A stretch of DNA of 64,000 nucleotides from Ancylobacter novellus DSM 506 (GTDB lineage Bacteria > Pseudomonadota > Alphaproteobacteria > Rhizobiales > Xanthobacteraceae): assembly GCF_000092925.1 (NCBI RefSeq), contig NC_014217.1, positions 2,232,001 to 2,296,000 on the forward strand, read 5' to 3'. This document shows, piece by piece, positions 41,150 through 48,254 of this stretch. A program made the translations under genes and the position numbers. The notes below the pieces were generated by a model that was not told the DNA's origin, ran no database searches, and saw only the letters and a program-made list of their open reading frames with translations. Every line of letters starts with the position of its first letter. Position 1 is the stretch's first letter.

Positions 41150-42769
41150 ATGGCCGACACCATCACCGCCGATGTCGTCATCGTCGGCTCCGGCATCGCC
41201 GGCGCGCTGCTGGCGGCCAAGCTCGCCGCCGCCGGCGTGAAGGTGGCGATCCTCGAAGCGGGCGCCGCGGTCGATCGTACCCAGGCGGTGGAGACCTATT
41301 GGAATGCCCTGATCAAGGTGCCGGAATGTCCCTATCCGGCGGTGCCGGAGGCGATGCACCCGGTCTCCGACGACCCGGATTTCTGGTACCGCCAGACCGG
41401 CCCGGACAAGTTCCGCAGCACCTATGTGAAGGTGGTCGGCGGCACCACCTGGCACTGGCTCGGCACCTGCCTGCGCTTCGTGCCCAACGACTTCCGGCTG
41501 AAGAGCCTCTACGGCCACGGCGCCGACTGGCCGCTCGCCTATGACGAACTCGAGCCGTTCTACGGCCAGGCGGAGAACGAGATCGGCGTCGCCGGCGATT
41601 CCGACGAGCCGCTCGGCTCGCCGCGCTCGGCCCCCTTCCCGATGCCGGCGATCCCGCCGACCTATCTCGACGGCGCCTTCACGGAGGCGCTGAAGGGCAC
41701 GCGCTACGACGTCCGCCCCACGCCGCAGGGGCGCAACTCGGTGTTCCACGACGAGCGGGCGGCCTGCTGCGGCAATGCCAGCTGCATCCCGGTCTGCCCG
41801 GTGCAGGCGAAATACGACGCCACCGTGCATGTCGACCGTGCCGTCGCCGCCGGCGCGGCGCTCTATGAGAAGACCACGGCGGTCGCGCTGGACCTCGCCC
41901 CCGACCGCTCCATCGCCGCCGTGCGCTTCAAGCGCTGGGACGGCAGCGAGGGCACGGCGAGGGCCAAGGTCTTCGTCGTCGCCGCCCACGCCGTCGAGGG
42001 GCCGCGCCTGCTGCTCGCCTCGCGCAGCGAGGCGGCGCCGAACGGCGTCGCCAACAGCTCGGATCAGGTTGGGCGCAACCTGATGGATCACCCGATCCAG
42101 CTCTCATGGGCGTTGGCGCCGAAGCCCGTCTATCCCTATCGCGGCCCGCTCTCGACCTCCGGCATCGAGAATCTGCGCGACGGCACCTTCCGGCGCGAGC
42201 GCGGCGCCTTCCGCATCGAGATCGGCAATGACGGCTGGTCCTGGCCGACCGGCGCGCCCATCACCACCGCCGCCGAGTTCGCCAAAAAGGGCCTGCGCGG
42301 CGAGGCGCTCGACGCGGCGCTGCGCGACCAGGCCTCGCGCCATATCCGCCTCGCCTCGCTGGTCGAGCAGCTTCCCGATCCCGAAAACCGCGTCACGCTC
42401 GATCCGGACGAGCGCGACATGTACGGCGTGCCGCTGCCGCGCATCGCCTTCCGGCTGGACGACTATGTGGAGACCGCCTTCGCCGCCTCGGTCGAAGCGC
42501 ATGACGACATCTTCGCGCGGCTCGGCGCCAGCGAGGTGCAGCACAGCCCGCAGGCGCAGGGCGCCGGCCATATCATCGGCACGGCGCGGATGGGTGACGA
42601 TCCGAAGACCTCGGTCGTCAACCGCGATTTGCGCAGCCACGACCATCGCAACCTGTTCGTGCTCGGCTCGGCGGTGTTCCCGACCTCGGCGACCGCCAAC
42701 CCGACGCTCACCATCGCCGCGCTGAGCCTGCGGGCGGTGGCGGCGGTGAAGGCGGCGCTCGCCGGCTGA
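41150..42769 (+). CDS. GMC-family FAD dehydrogenase, catalytic subunit with Cys-rich cluster motif
   Basis: A 539-residue flavoprotein of the membrane-bound sugar/alcohol dehydrogenase group. The FAD-binding Rossmann motif is VVIVGSGIAGALLAAKLA (residues 9-26); the C-terminal GMC half has GHIIGTARMGDDP and NLFVLGSAVFPTSATANP. The cysteine cluster ACCGNASCIPVCPVQAKYD (~206-224) matches the 3Fe-4S region of FAD-glucose/fructose dehydrogenases. No signal peptide is present, as expected for export with the small subunit encoded just upstream. The usual third gene, a multihaem cytochrome c, is absent. Substrate is unassigned. Confidence 0.92.
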   Translation: MADTITADVVIVGSGIAGALLAAKLAAAGVKVAILEAGAAVDRTQAVETYWNALIKVPECPYPAVPEAMHPVSDDPDFWYRQTGPDKFRSTYVKVVGGTTWHWLGTCLRFVPNDFRLKSLYGHGADWPLAYDELEPFYGQAENEIGVAGDSDEPLGSPRSAPFPMPAIPPTYLDGAFTEALKGTRYDVRPTPQGRNSVFHDERAACCGNASCIPVCPVQAKYDATVHVDRAVAAGAALYEKTTAVALDLAPDRSIAAVRFKRWDGSEGTARAKVFVVAAHAVEGPRLLLASRSEAAPNGVANSSDQVGRNLMDHPIQLSWALAPKPVYPYRGPLSTSGIENLRDGTFRRERGAFRIEIGNDGWSWPTGAPITTAAEFAKKGLRGEALDAALRDQASRHIRLASLVEQLPDPENRVTLDPDERDMYGVPLPRIAFRLDDYVETAFAASVEAHDDIFARLGASEVQHSPQAQGAGHIIGTARMGDDPKTSVVNRDLRSHDHRNLFVLGSAVFPTSATANPTLTIAALSLRAVAAVKAALAG

Positions 42770-42886
42770 CTAGAGCCCTTCCCGTTCGGATGGAACTTCC
42801 GAACGATCAGGAAGTGCTCTAGATTCAATAAGCTGGAGCAATTCCTCTTCGATCAGATGATTCCATCTGACCGGGAAATGCTCTAG
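42770..42886. repeat. Double-hairpin repeat with CTAG ends, copy 1
   Basis: Two imperfect palindromic modules joined by ATTCAATAAGCT. Module 1 runs CTAGAGCCC..GTGCTCTAG around TTCGGATGG; module 2 runs GGAGCAATTCC..GGGAAATGCTCTAG around GATCAGATGATTCC. The right CTAG contains the TAG stop of the sulfite-oxidase-like gene, and the left CTAG begins at the base after the GMC stop. Confidence 0.88.
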
Positions 42887-43659
42887 ATGCCGGCGTACCA
42901 CTCATAGCCGCGGTCGGGCCAGAAGCCGCCCTGCCCTCCGCCGAGCCGGGCGAAGCTATCCACCAGCTCGACGCGCATGATGTATTTCGCCTGCTTGTAG
43001 CCGAGCTGGCGCTCCACCCGCAGCCGCAGCGGCGCGCCATGGGCGATGGGCAGGTCGTTGCCGTTCATGCCATAGGCGAGGATGGTCTGCGGGTGATAGG
43101 CATCGACGAAATCGATGCTCTCGTAATAGGCACCCGAGCCCGGCTCATATTCGTCGGCGCAGTGGAACACGACATAGCGTGCGGCCGCGGTCGGCTGCGC
43201 CTTGGCGAGAATCGCCGCGAGCGGCACGCCGGTCCATTTGCCGATGGCGCTCCAGCCCTCGACGCAGTCATGCCGGGTGATCTGGGTGCGCGCCGGCATG
43301 GCCTTCAGATCCGCCAGCGACAGCGAAAGCGGCTGGCTCACCTGCCCGTCCACCTTGAGCTGCCAGTCGGAAAAGCTGGTCTCGACGAGCCGCGCATAGG
43401 CGTCGCCCGCCGGCATGGAGGTGCCGTTGGAGCGGAAGACCGGCGACATGTCGGCCTCGGTGAATTCGCGGGCGAGCGCGTCGCGGCCGAGAAGCGCGCG
43501 CTGGCTCTTCATGGTCAGCCATTCGGCCGATTGCAGCACGTCGGTCACGTTCTGGTTCTGGCTCAGCGCGTCGAGCTGGTCGCAGCCGGCGAGCACGAGG
43601 CCACCGGCAGCGGCGAAGCTCGCGCGCAGCAGGCCGCGACGGGTGATGAGGCGGGTCAT
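42883..43659 (-). CDS. Sulfite-oxidase-family molybdopterin enzyme (MsrP/YedY-like), probable lipoprotein
   Basis: A 258-residue exported molybdenum-cofactor protein. The leader has twin arginines (LITRRGLLRASF) and a lipobox (LVLAGC, Cys26), so it is likely a Tat lipoprotein. The molybdenum-ligand Cys lies in TRHDCVEGWSAIGKWTGVPL, the sulfite oxidase/MsrP signature, and APLRLRVERQLGYKQAKY is also conserved. The family repairs methionine sulfoxide in periplasmic proteins or oxidises related substrates. It starts in an ATGA overlap with the cytochrome b gene. Its TAG stop lies in a repeat. Confidence 0.9.
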   Translation of the reverse strand: MTRLITRRGLLRASFAAAGGLVLAGCDQLDALSQNQNVTDVLQSAEWLTMKSQRALLGRDALAREFTEADMSPVFRSNGTSMPAGDAYARLVETSFSDWQLKVDGQVSQPLSLSLADLKAMPARTQITRHDCVEGWSAIGKWTGVPLAAILAKAQPTAAARYVVFHCADEYEPGSGAYYESIDFVDAYHPQTILAYGMNGNDLPIAHGAPLRLRVERQLGYKQAKYIMRVELVDSFARLGGGQGGFWPDRGYEWYAGI

Positions 43660-44495
43660 GACCGTTGATCCTCGGGGGTGATGGCGTAGCGCCCGGTGAT
43701 CATCGAGCGCAGATTGTTGAAGGGCCCGGACAGCACCACCATCGCCAGATGGACAATGACGAAGGCGACCAGCAGCGTGGCGGCGACGAAATGCAGGGTG
43801 CGCGCCGATTGCCGCCCGCCGAACACGTCGACCAACCAGGGCAGCGCCGCGTCCATGCCCGGCGACATGGTGAGGCCGGTCGCCACCATCAGCGGCAGCA
43901 GCACGAAGATCACCGCGATATAGGCGAGCTTCTGCAAGGAGTTGTAGCGGCGCGCCGCCTCGCCCTTGGGAAAGCGCAGGCGCGCATGGTCGGCGATCTC
44001 ATGTCCCAGATGCGAGGGCGTAAGCTCGCGGCCCTCCGGCAGCAGGTCGCGGCGGAAATGGCCGGCGAACAGGCCGTAGAGGAGGTAGATGAAGCCGTTG
44101 ATCACCAGGAGCCAGGCGAAGAAGAAGTGCCAGCGCCGGCCGGTGGCGAGATCGCGATAGCTCGGCAGGGTGAGCCAGTCCGGGAAGGTGCGCGCGCGCT
44201 GCACGCCATCGACATTGGAGACGCCGAGCACGCCGGTGGTGGTGAAGGAGAGGCCGCCGACGCGCGTGACGCCGCGCAGGGCGTTGCCGTCCTGCTCCGC
44301 GCCGATGGAGAGGACGGACGGGTCGTTATTGGCGCCGTACTGGCCCCAATAGAGCGCCGGGTGGGCCATGAAGATCTGCAGGCCCGAGAGCAGCAGGAAA
44401 GTGAGGCACAGCACATTCACCCAGTGCGTGAGCCGCACCGCGAGCGAATGCCGGTGGATCAGTATCTTGCGGGGCGGCGCATCATGCGTGTCCAT
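43656..44495 (-). CDS. Cytochrome b/b6-type membrane electron carrier
   Basis: A 279-residue di-haem cytochrome b of the Ni-Fe-hydrogenase/thiosulfate-reductase type. His residues on membrane helices are visible (RLTHWVNVLCLTFLLLSG, WHFFFAWLLVINGFIYLLYG, LHFVAATLLVAFVIVHLAM). It should take electrons from the quinone pool for the sulfite-oxidase-like lipoprotein, with which it overlaps by 4 nt. AAGGAGACG lies before the ATG. The loop between the first two helices is unusually long (ALYWGQYGANNDPSVLS onward). Confidence 0.9.
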   Translation of the reverse strand: MDTHDAPPRKILIHRHSLAVRLTHWVNVLCLTFLLLSGLQIFMAHPALYWGQYGANNDPSVLSIGAEQDGNALRGVTRVGGLSFTTTGVLGVSNVDGVQRARTFPDWLTLPSYRDLATGRRWHFFFAWLLVINGFIYLLYGLFAGHFRRDLLPEGRELTPSHLGHEIADHARLRFPKGEAARRYNSLQKLAYIAVIFVLLPLMVATGLTMSPGMDAALPWLVDVFGGRQSARTLHFVAATLLVAFVIVHLAMVVLSGPFNNLRSMITGRYAITPEDQRS

Positions 44496-44557
44496 GGACG
44501 TCTCCTTGGAGCGTCGGCCCTCCCCCACCATGTGGGGTGGGGGAGGAAGGCGGCGGA

Positions 44558-44818
44558 TCAGTTCGGCTGCGCCGACATGGAATCCGGCTTCATCGCGTCG
44601 GGCTTCTTCATAGCGTCGGTCTTCATGGCGTCGGTCTTCATGGCGTCCGGCTTCATCGTATCGGACTTCATGGCATCCGGCTTCATGGTGTCGGTCTTCA
44701 TCGCGTCGGGCTTCATGGCATCCGGCTTCATCGCATCCTGGGCGAAGGCGACGCCGCCGAGCGTCACGAGACCGAGAGCGAGCACGGAAGCGGTGAGAGA
44801 GGTGCGGAACGTGATCAT
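44558..44818 (-). CDS. MXKDX pentapeptide repeat protein
   Basis: An 86-residue exported protein: signal peptide (TASVLALGLVTLGGVAFAQ) and then about eleven tandem units of the form DAMKP, DAMKT or DTMKP, ending SAQPN. It matches the pentapeptide MXKDX repeat family of alphaproteobacteria, small Met- and Lys-rich periplasmic proteins of unknown function. The DNA is correspondingly a 15-bp tandem repeat. GGAAGG stands before the ATG. It is first in an operon with the cytochrome b and sulfite-oxidase-like genes. The Met residues would be natural targets or sinks for oxidation. Confidence 0.85.
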   Translation of the reverse strand: MITFRTSLTASVLALGLVTLGGVAFAQDAMKPDAMKPDAMKTDTMKPDAMKSDTMKPDAMKTDAMKTDAMKKPDAMKPDSMSAQPN

Positions 44819-45004
44819 GGCTGGTCCTTCCTAGAGTTGCGCGCCGGCATCGCGGACGCGTCGGGTCGTGACCGCGATGCCGGCGGCATAGCGGACCGTG
44901 TGCCGGACGAGGGGTCCGGCCGTGAGGATGGAGGCGGCTTTCCGCCGGCGAGGAGCGAGGGCACACGGCCACCCGGAGCGGCTCAGTGCCGGCTCAAGGG
45001 GGAA

Positions 45005-45030
45005 TACGGAGCGGCGCGCGGGCCGGTTAC
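45005..45030 (-). promoter_or_regulatory. ECF-type promoter for the MXKDX/cytochrome b/sulfite-oxidase operon
   Basis: On the minus strand: GTAACC, exactly 16 bases, then CGTA. Identical in both boxes and spacing to the element in front of the sigma gene. It would give a leader of about 180 nt before the MXKDX start. The 316-bp gap 44819-45134 holds this and the opposing element and no gene. Confidence 0.75.
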
Positions 45031-45088
45031 GCCGCTCACGCGCTCGTGACCGGCGAGGTTCTTCCTCGCTTCGCCCGGCGAAGCCGAT

Positions 45089-45114
45089 GTAACCTTTCGG
45101 CGCGCGCCGCCGTA
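45089..45114 (+). promoter_or_regulatory. ECF-type promoter of the sigma/NrsF operon
   Basis: GTAACC (preceded by T), 16 bases, then CGTA, ending 20 nt before the sigma factor ATG. This fits autoregulation. From memory, Caulobacter SigF promoters are described with the same GTAACC -35 and a CGAA-like -10 at 16-nt spacing. Confidence 0.8.
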
Positions 45115-45134
45115 TTAGGATTCATCGACCAAGA

Positions 45135-45680
45135 ATGAGCCTCGTGGAAGAACAGTTGGGCGGCCTGATGCGGAAGTCGCTGGCGGGCGACGCCGGTGCC
45201 TATCGCGTGCTCCTCGGCGAGCTCGGCGTCCTGCTGCACAGATATTTCGCGCGGCGCCTCGGCCGGGATTCGGCGGATGTCGAGGATCTGGTGCAGGACA
45301 CTCTCATGGCGGTGCATGCCAAGCGCGCGACCTACGACGTCGACCAGCCCTTCACCGTCTGGATCCACGCCATTGCGCGCTACAAGCTGATCGATCACGC
45401 GCGCTACCGCCGCATCCGCGTGACCGTGCCGCTGGAGGAGGATGAAGCCGTCTTCGCCTCGGACGAGGTCGAGGCGGCGATGGCGCGGCGCGATCTCGAC
45501 GCCATGCTGGACACCCTTCCGGCGCAGCCGCGCACGCTGATCCGCGAGGTGAAGATCGAAGGACGCAGCATCGCCGAGACCGCCGAGAAGACCGGGCTGT
45601 CGGAAGCGGCGGTGAAGGTCGGCGTTCACCGCGGACTGAAGGCGCTCGCCGCCCGTTTTGGAGGAGCCAAGCACCCGTGA
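45135..45680 (+). CDS. ECF sigma factor (SigF type, NrsF-controlled)
   Basis: A 181-residue two-domain ECF sigma factor: region 2 (LLHRYFARRLGRDSADVEDLVQDT, PFTVWIHAIARYKLIDHAR) and region 4 (LPAQPRTLIREVKIEGRSIAETA, LSEAAVKVGVHRGLKALA). It overlaps the anti-sigma gene by 4 nt (GTGA). The pairing and the promoter motif place it with Caulobacter SigF, which responds to heavy-metal or oxidative stress. A matching promoter lies directly upstream, and a second one points at the sulfite-oxidase operon. Confidence 0.94.
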   Translation: MSLVEEQLGGLMRKSLAGDAGAYRVLLGELGVLLHRYFARRLGRDSADVEDLVQDTLMAVHAKRATYDVDQPFTVWIHAIARYKLIDHARYRRIRVTVPLEEDEAVFASDEVEAAMARRDLDAMLDTLPAQPRTLIREVKIEGRSIAETAEKTGLSEAAVKVGVHRGLKALAARFGGAKHP

Positions 45681-46321
45681 CCGCGATGCCCGAACTGATC
45701 GACGCCCTGGTGGCGGATCTGCGCCCCGTGCCCCCCGGCACGGTGTGGCGGCGCATCGCCATCGGCGTGGGCGTCGGCGGCCTTGCCTCGGCGGTCCTCA
45801 TGGTGCTCTGGCTGGGCCTGCGTCCCGACCTCGCCGACGCGGTGTGGACCACGAGCTATTGGGCCAAGTTCATCTACCCGCTGCTGCTCGGCATCGCCGG
45901 CATATTGGCGGTGGAGCGGCTGGGACGGCCGGGCGGCCGGGCGAAGCGCGCCGCGCGGCTCGCCGTCGCCGCGGTGGTGGCGGTGCTGCTGCTGGCGGCG
46001 GCCCAGTTCATGAACAGCCCGCCGGAAATGTATGGGGACCTGCTGATGGGTTCCTCGGCCATGCTCTGCCCGTTCTACATCGTCTCGCTGGCGACGCCGA
46101 TCTATCTCGGCCTGCTCTGGGCGCTGCGCGGCCTGGCGCCGACGCGCCTCACCGTCGCCGGGGCCGGCGCCGGGCTGCTGGCGGGCGGCATGGGCGCCTG
46201 GATCTACGCCTTCCACTGCGGCGAGACCGCCATGCCCTTCCTCGCCACCTGGTACAGCCTCGGCATCGTCGCCTCGGTGGCGCTCGGTGCCCTCGCCGGG
46301 CGCTATCTGTTGCGGTGGTGA
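45677..46321 (+). CDS. nrsF: NrsF (DUF1109) membrane anti-sigma factor
   Basis: A 214-residue six-helix inner-membrane protein that should hold the upstream sigma factor. The cytoplasmic N-terminus (MPELIDALVADLRPVPPGTVWRR, split here as PELIDALVADL and RPVPPGTVWRR) is the sigma-binding part. Cys131 (SSAMLCPFYI) and Cys181 (YAFHCGETAMPFLATW) coincide with the two cysteines I recall as essential for stress sensing in Caulobacter NrsF. The start is the GTG of a GTGA overlap; an ATG nine bases later is possible. Confidence 0.92.
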   Translation: MTAMPELIDALVADLRPVPPGTVWRRIAIGVGVGGLASAVLMVLWLGLRPDLADAVWTTSYWAKFIYPLLLGIAGILAVERLGRPGGRAKRAARLAVAAVVAVLLLAAAQFMNSPPEMYGDLLMGSSAMLCPFYIVSLATPIYLGLLWALRGLAPTRLTVAGAGAGLLAGGMGAWIYAFHCGETAMPFLATWYSLGIVASVALGALAGRYLLRW

Positions 46322-46396
46322 GCGCGCCGGTCCGCGGTTGACGCGGCGCGGGCGAGCCGGGACATTCCCGGCAGGACTCGTTCAGGGAGAGATGGA

Positions 46397-46792
46397 ATGG
46401 CGCCGCAGTTTCTCATGGTTCCCGGCGCACCGACGCCGGTCGCGCCGTTCAGCCACGCGGTCGAGGTCGACGGCTGGGTCTTCGTCACCGGGCAGATGCC
46501 CACCTGGCCGGACGACGATTCCCGCGCCCTGCCCGAGGGCGTCGAGGCGCAGACCCGGCGGGTGATGGACAATCTCGCCCTGGTGCTGGCCGGGCTCGGG
46601 CTCGACCTGTCGCATGCGGTGCAGGCGCGGGTCTATCTCACCGAGTTCAAGCGCGACTATCCGGCGATGAACGCCGCCTATGCGTCCTATTTCCCGCCCG
46701 ACCGGAGGCCGGCGCGCACCTGCATCGGCGTCACCGGGCTCGCCCGCGACGCGCTGGTGGAAATCGACCTCGTCGCGCGGCGGCCGGACTGA
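46397..46792 (+). CDS. RidA family protein
   Basis: A 131-residue YjgF/YER057c/UK114-fold protein. RidA proper deaminates reactive enamines/imines made by PLP enzymes. Conserved features: FSHAVEVDGWVFVTGQMP, TRRVMDNLALVLAGLGLDL, ARVYLTEFKRDYPAMNAAYASYF and RPARTCIGVTGLARDALVEID, the last containing the Arg that binds carboxylate in true RidA. Here the context is closer to the Rid2-7 subgroups, whose functions vary. GGGAGAG lies before the ATG; an ATG five bases earlier is out of frame. Confidence 0.9.
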   Translation: MAPQFLMVPGAPTPVAPFSHAVEVDGWVFVTGQMPTWPDDDSRALPEGVEAQTRRVMDNLALVLAGLGLDLSHAVQARVYLTEFKRDYPAMNAAYASYFPPDRRPARTCIGVTGLARDALVEIDLVARRPD

Positions 46793-46824
46793 ACGCCGAC
46801 GGCCGCGCCGATAGGTTCGGAAGA

Positions 46825-46874
46825 TCAGATCTTCGTCTCGCTGCCGGTGTCAGATCTTCGTCTCGCTGCCGGTG
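46825..46874. repeat. Perfect 25-bp tandem duplication at a gene end
   Basis: Two identical adjacent 25-bp units. The second encodes the last codons (GSETKI) and the stop of the small secreted protein on the minus strand; the first lies just past the stop. Similar in kind to the duplication at the end of proX. Confidence 0.92.
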
Positions 46875-47167
46875 GCCGTGCCGGTGCTGGGGGTCGAGGG
46901 CGTGGAGCCATCGGTTGCCGCCGGCGGCTTGTCGCGGCGGATGATGATGTCGCCGTTGTCCTGCACCTCGGGCATCGAATAGGGCACGAAGCTCTTGAGG
47001 TAGTCGATAGCCTCGGTCGCCGCCTCGGAAAGCGACTTCTCGATCTTGTCGAAGGAGCTCGGCGGCTCGGTCGACTGGCCGCCGGACTGCGCGAGGGCGG
47101 CGGGCGCCGCCGCCATCAGCACCGATCCGGCAAGGCTGAGCGCCTTGAGATGTCTGGCGATGTTCAT
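46850..47167 (-). CDS. Small secreted hypothetical protein
   Basis: A 105-residue protein with a signal peptide (LKALSLAGSVLMAAAPAALAQ). The mature part has a helical region (SSFDKIEKSLSEAATEAIDYLKSF), then VPYSMPEVQDNGDIIIRRD and a Thr/Ser/Pro-rich tail. AGGAGAAGG precedes the ATG. It lies 32 nt downstream of a membrane-protein gene and may be the last member of the operon beginning near 54.3 kb. No family recognised. Confidence 0.72.
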   Translation of the reverse strand: MNIARHLKALSLAGSVLMAAAPAALAQSGGQSTEPPSSFDKIEKSLSEAATEAIDYLKSFVPYSMPEVQDNGDIIIRRDKPPAATDGSTPSTPSTGTATGSETKI

Positions 47168-47199
47168 GGCCTTCTCCTCGTCACGGCGGATGGTCCGCC

Positions 47200-47811
47200 T
47201 CAATTGATCTTGAGCACGACGCGCTCGGACCGCCGGCGCAGCGCGCCGACAATGAGCAACAACACAAGGAAGATCCAAAAGTTCAGCCGGTTGACCACCC
47301 AGCCGGCATAGAAGAACAGGTAGACCGTCGCATAGGCGCCCCAGACGACGATCACCACGTTGCGGATGCCATGGGCGAAGGCGCGGCGCGAGCGATGGAG
47401 CAGCACCGGCCCGTAGAAGACCGCCCCGCCCAGCAGCAGCACGGCGAAGCCGGCGAGGCTCGGCAGCTTGCCGGAGAACGGCCAGACGAGGATCGCCGAA
47501 AGATCATAGGCGAGCGGGTTGGCCGGGCCGGCGAGGAACTGGCCGAACGTCATGTCCCACGGGCCGCCCTGGCGGAAGATCTCGCCCGGATCGAGCAGGG
47601 CCCAGTGGACGTTGGAGGTCAGCACGACCACGCCGGCGAATATGCCGATGGCGAGCGAGGACAGCTCGATATAGGGCGTGGCCGGCAGCTGGCAGTCCTG
47701 CACCGAATTGATGGCGCGGCATGAAGCGGCGAGCAGCGCGAAGGGGAAGATCGCCAGCGCCGCCACCTGGACCGCCAGTCCGATCGCCATGAGCGCGAGT
47801 TCGCTTCCCAT
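47200..47811 (-). CDS. Hypothetical integral membrane protein
   Basis: About 203 residues with five to six hydrophobic helices (LALMAIGLAVQVAALAIFPF, LSSLAIGIFAGVVVLT, LAGFAVLLLGGAVFYGPVLL, IRNVVIVVWGAYATVYLFFY, LNFWIFLVLLLIVGAL) and a basic C-terminus (RRRSERVVLKIN). The ATG is used; a GTG one codon earlier is equally possible. Two Cys (AASCRAINSVQDCQ) lie in the first loop. I do not recognise the family. It follows the 83-residue membrane protein gene on the same strand. Confidence 0.7.
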   Translation of the reverse strand: MGSELALMAIGLAVQVAALAIFPFALLAASCRAINSVQDCQLPATPYIELSSLAIGIFAGVVVLTSNVHWALLDPGEIFRQGGPWDMTFGQFLAGPANPLAYDLSAILVWPFSGKLPSLAGFAVLLLGGAVFYGPVLLHRSRRAFAHGIRNVVIVVWGAYATVYLFFYAGWVVNRLNFWIFLVLLLIVGALRRRSERVVLKIN

Positions 47812-47908
47812 CACCTCTTCGCCGTCTTCACTTCGGCGTACCAGACGCCAGCCTGTCCCTGCCGCACAATCCTACCGGCCGATGTCGACGCTGCGGTGAC
47901 GTCCGCCG

Positions 47909-48160
47909 TCATAGCCGGCAATCCTCCGGGGCCCCCTGCCCCGGCGTGTCGCAATTGCCGGGCATCGACTGCGCGGGGACCCGCGGATCGAAGGAGCGTT
48001 CGACGATATCGCTCGCCTTCAGCACCATCCAGATCACCACCAGGAAGGCGACGACCCCGGCCAGCCCGAGCACGACGAAGCGCGCCCGATAGAGAATCAT
48101 CACCACGGCGAGGGCCAGCGGGAGCAGGACGAAGCCGATAACGAACAGCGTCTCAAGCAT
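47909..48160 (-). CDS. Small two-helix membrane protein
   Basis: An 83-residue protein with two hydrophobic helices (LFVIGFVLLPLALAVVMILY and VVLGLAGVVAFLVVIWMVL) and a polar C-terminal tail with two Cys (MPGNCDTPGQGAPEDC). It lies 94 nt downstream of the TPR protein gene on the same strand. No family recognised; conserved context would be the best guide to its role. Confidence 0.65.
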   Translation of the reverse strand: MLETLFVIGFVLLPLALAVVMILYRARFVVLGLAGVVAFLVVIWMVLKASDIVERSFDPRVPAQSMPGNCDTPGQGAPEDCRL

Positions 48161-48254
48161 GCCACCGAGGCCCCAGTCCGCGACGCCCGCCGCTGCGCCC
48201 GATCATGTCCTCCTTAGAACGCCGGTGGGCGGAAAGGAAGCCCGCGGAACCGCC

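Noticed and set aside
44576..44745. Tandem 15-bp repeats as a CRISPR-like array
   Set aside because: Units are contiguous, in frame and encode the MXKDX repeat protein; there are no spacers.
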